A stretch of DNA of 9,146 nt, from positions 1 through 9,146 of the forward strand of contig JAGHBX010000124.1 of NCBI GenBank assembly GCA_021160785.1, given 5' to 3'. Shown one piece after another: positions 6,036 to 9,146 of the stretch. The translations under genes were made by a program, and so were the position numbers. The notes beneath the pieces were generated by a model. It was not told where the DNA came from. It was given only the letters and a program-made list of their open reading frames with translations, and ran no database searches. Source of the DNA: Planctomycetota bacterium. Its GTDB lineage: Bacteria > Planctomycetota > Phycisphaerae > Sedimentisphaerales > Anaerohalosphaeraceae. Each line of letters starts with the position of its first letter. The stretch's first letter is position 1.

Positions 6036-7451
6036 ATGCGGCCTCTATCACTCAAATGGCGCATCGGCATATTCATGACGTGTCTCCTGGTTGTTGTTAT
6101 TACCACAATCTCAGGGGTTGCGTATGTAGAGTTAAGCAAGTCACTTTTGAGGACCGTCGACAATACACTTGGCGCCGATGTAGACGCCATAGTATCACTG
6201 GTCGAATCGGAGGACTCTCTGGTAGAGGCCCGCAAAGAGATCGACGCCTTCTTGAATCCTAAAGCCAACTCTGACAAGACAATGTATCGTATCTGGTTTG
6301 ACGGGGAAAACGACTATGTTGCCGCCAGCAGCCCACTGGAACGATGGCCTTCAAACCTTTTCGCCGAGACTCCTCCGGCGCCATCAGTGGGAGAGTTCGA
6401 AGTATTGAACACGCAAGTGGATAAGGATCATTATAGGTTGATATGGGCCAGACTGGCGGATTCGAGGCAGGATGCGCCAACCGATAGTGTGGTGAATGTC
6501 GTTATTGCGACCCATAGCAGTCATGTTATTGGAAAGATGAAGGAGTTCCTGGAAGTGCTGGCGATCCTGGGAGCGGCTGTCATTAGCGGATCGCTCGTCC
6601 TGACGACCTGGATTCTGCACTGGGGCTTGAAACCCGTAGCCAGGCTTACCAGCCAGATGGACGAAGTCTCAGGCAAGGGTTTGGAGCAGCTTACATCTAA
6701 CATACCGGACTCGCCGTCAGAATTGCATCCGTTTATACATGCCTGGGACCAAATGCTCGAGCGGCTTGCCCTGGCAATGCAGCAGCAGCAGCGTTTCACT
6801 GCCGATGCTTCTCATCAATTACGAACGCCGCTGACAATTGTCAAGAGCACTCTGCAAACTGCCCGCTCGCGCAGACGGACACCTGATGTCTATGTGTCGG
6901 CGATCGACCAGTCGTTGGAGGATCTGGGCAGATTAGAGCATTTGACAGAGCAGCTTCTGGCCTTGGCGAATCTGGATGATATCGCGGGTCAATCCGAGTG
7001 GCGGACTTTTGATTTGAGGGAAGTCGTTTCCGAAGTCTGTGAGCAGTACGCACAGCTTGTGGAAGGAAATAATGTCGTGCTGAAATGGGAGCTATCTTCC
7101 GCCAAGGTCAGGGGCAACGAAGACCAACTCAGAATTCTTGTCTCAAACCTGGTAGATAACGCGGTTAAGCACGGACCGGCCGGGGGCGAGGTTCTTGTCT
7201 CGATGCGCTGTCTCAATGGGCTTATCAGTGTTTCTGTGCACGATCAGGGCGGCAACATTCCGGAAGGAGAACACGAACACATCTTCGAGCGTTTCTACCG
7301 GTTACGCAAAACGGGGCAAAGAACTTCAGGTGGTTCAGGCTTGGGTTTGGCTCTCGCACAAGAAGTTGCTCACAAGCACCAGGGCCGCATTGACGTTATT
7401 TCCGAACCCGCACAAGGAACGAGTTTTATAGTAACACTGCCGCTGGCTTAG
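6036..7451 (+). CDS. Membrane-bound sensor histidine kinase (HAMP, HisKA, HATPase_c)
   Basis: This 471-aa inner-membrane kinase has a first transmembrane helix at about 10-31, an extracytoplasmic sensor region of about 140 residues (32-170), a second helix at about 171-194, then a HAMP linker (about 195-248). The dimerisation/phosphoacceptor domain carries DASHQLRTPL with His260. The ATPase domain shows the N box NLVDNAVKH (371-379), a G1 box DQGGNIP (403-409), an F box HIFERFYR (415-422) and the G2 box GGSGLGLAL (432-440). The sensor region, with MYRIWFDGENDYVAASSP, recalls kinases often annotated as heavy-metal sensors, but the stimulus is not determined. G1 departs from the usual DxGxG, with Asn407 for the second Gly; other boxes are intact, so activity is expected. 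AGGA eight bases before the ATG overlaps the end of the regulator gene, consistent with coupled translation. Confidence 0.95.
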   Translation: MRPLSLKWRIGIFMTCLLVVVITTISGVAYVELSKSLLRTVDNTLGADVDAIVSLVESEDSLVEARKEIDAFLNPKANSDKTMYRIWFDGENDYVAASSPLERWPSNLFAETPPAPSVGEFEVLNTQVDKDHYRLIWARLADSRQDAPTDSVVNVVIATHSSHVIGKMKEFLEVLAILGAAVISGSLVLTTWILHWGLKPVARLTSQMDEVSGKGLEQLTSNIPDSPSELHPFIHAWDQMLERLALAMQQQQRFTADASHQLRTPLTIVKSTLQTARSRRRTPDVYVSAIDQSLEDLGRLEHLTEQLLALANLDDIAGQSEWRTFDLREVVSEVCEQYAQLVEGNNVVLKWELSSAKVRGNEDQLRILVSNLVDNAVKHGPAGGEVLVSMRCLNGLISVSVHDQGGNIPEGEHEHIFERFYRLRKTGQRTSGGSGLGLALAQEVAHKHQGRIDVISEPAQGTSFIVTLPLA

Positions 7452-7463
7452 TCAGAGCAGTCC

Positions 7464-7592
7464 TCAAAAAAACTCGCTTTCTTCAGCTTGCCTTAAGGTT
7501 TTCAGATTATACTCATCTGCAAGCTTCTGATGGTCCGACTCCGAAAGAAGGAATGGAAGTATAACGCTCTTGATTAATTCTGGAGTTTCACA
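7464..7592 (-). pseudogene. Possible remnant of a minus-strand gene 3' end
   Basis: Between the kinase and the acetyltransferase, the minus strand has a frame with no start of its own outside the acetyltransferase gene. It encodes about 43 residues including ETPELIKSVILPF and KLADEYNLKTLRQAEESEFF before a TGA stop. The charged, helix-forming composition looks more like real coding sequence than a chance reading, and this is the only gap on the right side where it appears. I do not recognise the family. It could equally be chance, so the call is weak. Confidence 0.2.
7485..7525. repeat. 7-bp inverted repeat downstream of the kinase gene
   Basis: AGCTTGC at 7485-7491 is exactly complementary to GCAAGCT at 7519-7525, with a 27-base loop that contains the palindrome CCTTAAGG. 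It lies 34 bases past the kinase stop codon and could be a transcript-end structure. There is no T run after it on the plus strand, so a standard intrinsic terminator is not supported. Confidence 0.3.
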
Positions 7593-8147
7593 ATGACAGA
7601 GACAGAGGAACATCGCTATCACATCCGTACAGCAACCCCGACAGATGTTGAGAAGCTTGCCAAGATGCAACTGGATTTAGAAAAAGAAGAATTGAGCGAT
7701 TATTCAGGCGTATTCCACATAAACAACGAGCGGATCACAAGAACGCCGGATTTTTACCGAAACCAGATTGAGGATGCAAGCGCAACGTTGGCTGTCGTTG
7801 ACGATATCACCACTGACAAAATAGTCGGGATAGGCCTCGCAAGAGTATCCTACCGAGAAGATTATTTGCCCAGCAAATTGGGAGAAATTCTTGATGTGTG
7901 GATCGAGCCTGATCATAGGGGCAAGGGCCTGTGTGCAAAGCTGGTTGCTGAACTGGTGCATTTCTTCAAAATGAATAGGGTCCTGTCGTTGACTGTGCAC
8001 TACGCCAAGGAAGACCTTGAAGCCGAATCTCTATGGTATCGATTGGGCTTCCGACCCATATTGGTGACGGCCATAGCCAGACTTGATGAGGTTGAGGCCG
8101 CGTTCCTGGCGAAGTCCACGAAGAATGGAGGGCACAATTGCAGGTAG
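7593..8147 (+). CDS. GNAT-family N-acetyltransferase
   Basis: This 184-aa cytoplasmic protein has one GNAT fold and should transfer an acetyl group from acetyl-CoA to an amine; the acceptor is unknown. The opening YHIRTATPTDVEKLAKMQ (9-26) is the usual first strand and helix. Motif A is ILDVWIEPDHRGKGLCAKLV (99-118), with the acetyl-CoA-binding HRGKGL loop at 108-113. Motif B includes AESLWYRLGFRPI (144-156). An insert around residues 35-60 (SGVFHINNERITRTPDFYR) may shape the substrate site. The ATG at 7593 is supported by GGAG eight bases upstream. It stands 141 bases after the kinase gene and on the same strand; a shared transcript is possible but not shown. The last residues NGGHNCR and the stop codon fall at the edge of a 15-bp tandem repeat, so the original C-terminus may have been altered there. 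Confidence 0.9.
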   Translation: MTETEEHRYHIRTATPTDVEKLAKMQLDLEKEELSDYSGVFHINNERITRTPDFYRNQIEDASATLAVVDDITTDKIVGIGLARVSYREDYLPSKLGEILDVWIEPDHRGKGLCAKLVAELVHFFKMNRVLSLTVHYAKEDLEAESLWYRLGFRPILVTAIARLDEVEAAFLAKSTKNGGHNCR

Positions 8148-8173
8148 CGATCTCTCCTGTAGCGATCTCTCCT
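8144..8173. repeat. 15-bp tandem direct repeat, two copies
   Basis: The unit gtagcgatctctcct occurs at 8144-8158 and again, exactly, at 8159-8173. The first copy contains the stop codon TAG of the acetyltransferase (8145-8147). GCAGG at 8140-8144 and CCTGC at 8171-8175 are complementary and bracket the array. It looks like a recent slippage duplication or a scar; no protein site is known to me for this unit. Confidence 0.85.
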
Positions 8174-8225
8174 GCTCTGCTATATTAGCGTCTGAAAAGG
8201 AATTCAATATTTGGAGAACATGGCC

Positions 8226-8990
8226 ATGGAACATCATTTTTATCTGTCATTGATTCCAGAAGCTTTGGTGATTTCAATGCTTCCAGCGGCGGAATTCGGA
8301 AATTATCTTGCAGTGGGGACTAAGAAGCGAGCCAGAGAGCAGGCAATATTCTTTGAATTGACAAACGGCTTTGAAAGCGACTATTTTGACTTGAAGGAGG
8401 CAATTCAGCAATGTGTGCCGCACGAAGACGGCCAGCCCAAGCACTCGGTTTATGTATCAACCTATCGAGTCCTTGAGCACGTGCCGCTGGAAGTCTTTGG
8501 AAGCCTCTGGCTGATCACAGACAATGGTCTGGGGCTCGAGTTGAAACAAGGCCCGTTGCCGGCGGAAATGGATGATGCTCATTACCTCTATCAGGAATTG
8601 TGCCCGGTCCATCCTCTAATCGCAAGCACTCTCGGACCGGTTGGATTCTGCAAGTTTATTACTGACCCAAGCGTCCGTGTGTCGGTGCCGAAGATGTGTT
8701 TCCTCGAACTAACACATGGGACATTGCCCGAGGACCCTGATAGAGCCCGTATCGGGGATCTGCCATACAGGGATGTCAAGCATTTGTGGAATTGTATACT
8801 TGAAATGACCGAAAAAGGCAAAATAACAAAGACCGTGAATCGGACCTATTTCTCCCACGTACGGTACCGCTGCATAAAGAGCGGTTTCTACGTGGGTGAC
8901 CAGAATACACTTCTCTACTATCCATTCCCGTCTAACGGAGAATTAGAGAAGAACAACCACAAGTGGTGGCGATGGGCACAAGAGTCTTGA
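8226..8990 (+). CDS. Hypothetical protein of unknown function, 254 aa
   Basis: I do not recognise a domain in this soluble, apparently cytoplasmic protein. It starts MEHHFYLSLIPEALVISMLP and has no signal peptide or transmembrane helix. It is rich in aromatic residues and has several cysteines, including VHPLIASTLGPVGF and MCFLELTHG in the centre and a strongly basic, aromatic end NNHKWWRWAQES. Repeated xxFELT/FLELT segments (AIFFELTN near 44-51, CFLELTHG near 179) might mark two related halves, but this is speculative. Three in-frame starts are possible: TTG 8211, ATG 8220 and ATG 8226. GGAG at 8213-8216 is nine bases before ATG 8226 and too close to ATG 8220, so 8226 is preferred. It ends just where an IS transposase fragment begins, and it lies 78 bases after the acetyltransferase gene. 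The gene looks intact and coding in character. Confidence 0.75.
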   Translation: MEHHFYLSLIPEALVISMLPAAEFGNYLAVGTKKRAREQAIFFELTNGFESDYFDLKEAIQQCVPHEDGQPKHSVYVSTYRVLEHVPLEVFGSLWLITDNGLGLELKQGPLPAEMDDAHYLYQELCPVHPLIASTLGPVGFCKFITDPSVRVSVPKMCFLELTHGTLPEDPDRARIGDLPYRDVKHLWNCILEMTEKGKITKTVNRTYFSHVRYRCIKSGFYVGDQNTLLYYPFPSNGELEKNNHKWWRWAQES

Positions 8991-9146
8991 GCTTGGATGA
9001 AGCTGGGGTCCGGCACATCAAGGATTTGTATTCGCATGTTCGTATTCAGTATCGCACACCTACGCAGCTTGGTTTGTTGGAGCGTTTTCACCGCACGCTG
9101 AAGGAGGAAGAAGTTTACTGGCGGCTGTATGACAATCCGCACCATG
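8972..9146 (+). pseudogene. IS3-like DDE transposase remnant (integrase core C-terminal part), cut by window end
   Basis: From an ATG at 8972 a frame runs open to the window end (58 residues so far). From about residue 13 it reads VRHIKDLYSHVRIQYRTPTQ, then LGLLERFHRTLKEEEVYWRL. This is the final part of an IS3/rve-type integrase core, with the catalytic glutamate probably Glu37 in LLERFH and the usual TLKEEE helix. The two catalytic aspartates, the helix-turn-helix and OrfA are missing upstream, because the unrelated 254-aa gene occupies that DNA. Homology therefore seems to begin near 8990-9011, right at the end of that gene, and the first dozen residues are probably not transposase. No inverted repeat is visible at the junction. 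The family call is from recognition of the motif; the rest of the element lies beyond the window. Confidence 0.8.

Noticed and set aside
6781..6790. CAGCAGCAGCAGC triplet repeat in the kinase gene
   Set aside because: Only a few glutamine codons at the HAMP/HisKA junction, a common feature of such kinases (QQQRF before the His box).
6521..6799. 92-aa minus-strand frame opening with MKRCCCC
   Set aside because: The cysteine run is the antisense of the glutamine-coding repeat AMQQQQ in the kinase; not a metal-binding protein.
8181..8186. TATATT as a -10 box for the 254-aa gene
   Set aside because: No reasonable -35 is found at the right spacing, and the 15-bp repeat occupies that position.

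Overview
This is a bacterial chromosomal segment with two divergent gene blocks. The gene content suggests a Gram-negative, possibly anaerobic lineage. Paired PTS-EIIA and cation/proton antiporter genes, plus an IS-type transposase fragment of this kind, fit Planctomycetota (Phycisphaerae-like) best. That assignment is an impression from memory and has not been tested. No rRNA, tRNA, CRISPR array or complete insertion sequence is visible.

Left half (minus strand, about 4859 down to 43): a compact four-gene operon in which an EIIA-then-antiporter unit occurs twice. The order is EIIA of the fructose/Ntr type (155 aa), CPA2-type antiporter with four C-terminal CBS motifs (733 aa), a second EIIA with an extra C-terminal domain resembling P-II-like proteins (268 aa), and a second CPA2-type antiporter without CBS (423 aa). 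The first three genes are nearly contiguous: gaps are 3 and 9 nt, and one Shine-Dalgarno sequence overlaps the preceding stop codon. There is no EIIB, EIIC, HPr or EI in the window, so the EIIA proteins look regulatory rather than sugar-transporting. The likely theme is ion/pH homeostasis controlled by phosphotransfer status and by small-ligand sensing. The ligand-sensing module appears to be fused to the antiporter in one unit and to the EIIA in the other.

Middle (4860-5359): a divergent intergenic region of about 500 bp. It holds candidate promoters in both directions and two small minus-strand frames that I do not recognise.

Right half (plus strand): an OmpR-family response regulator and a membrane histidine kinase, one nucleotide apart (5360-7451). 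They are followed by a 141-bp gap with an inverted repeat and a possible gene remnant on the minus strand. Next come a GNAT acetyltransferase (7593-8147), whose stop codon lies in a 15-bp tandem duplication, an unrecognised 254-aa protein (8226-8990), and the catalytic-Glu end of an IS3-like DDE transposase that runs off the window. The right half looks more GC-rich than the antiporter operon. Its cargo-like small genes next to a transposase remnant suggest a more fluid region.
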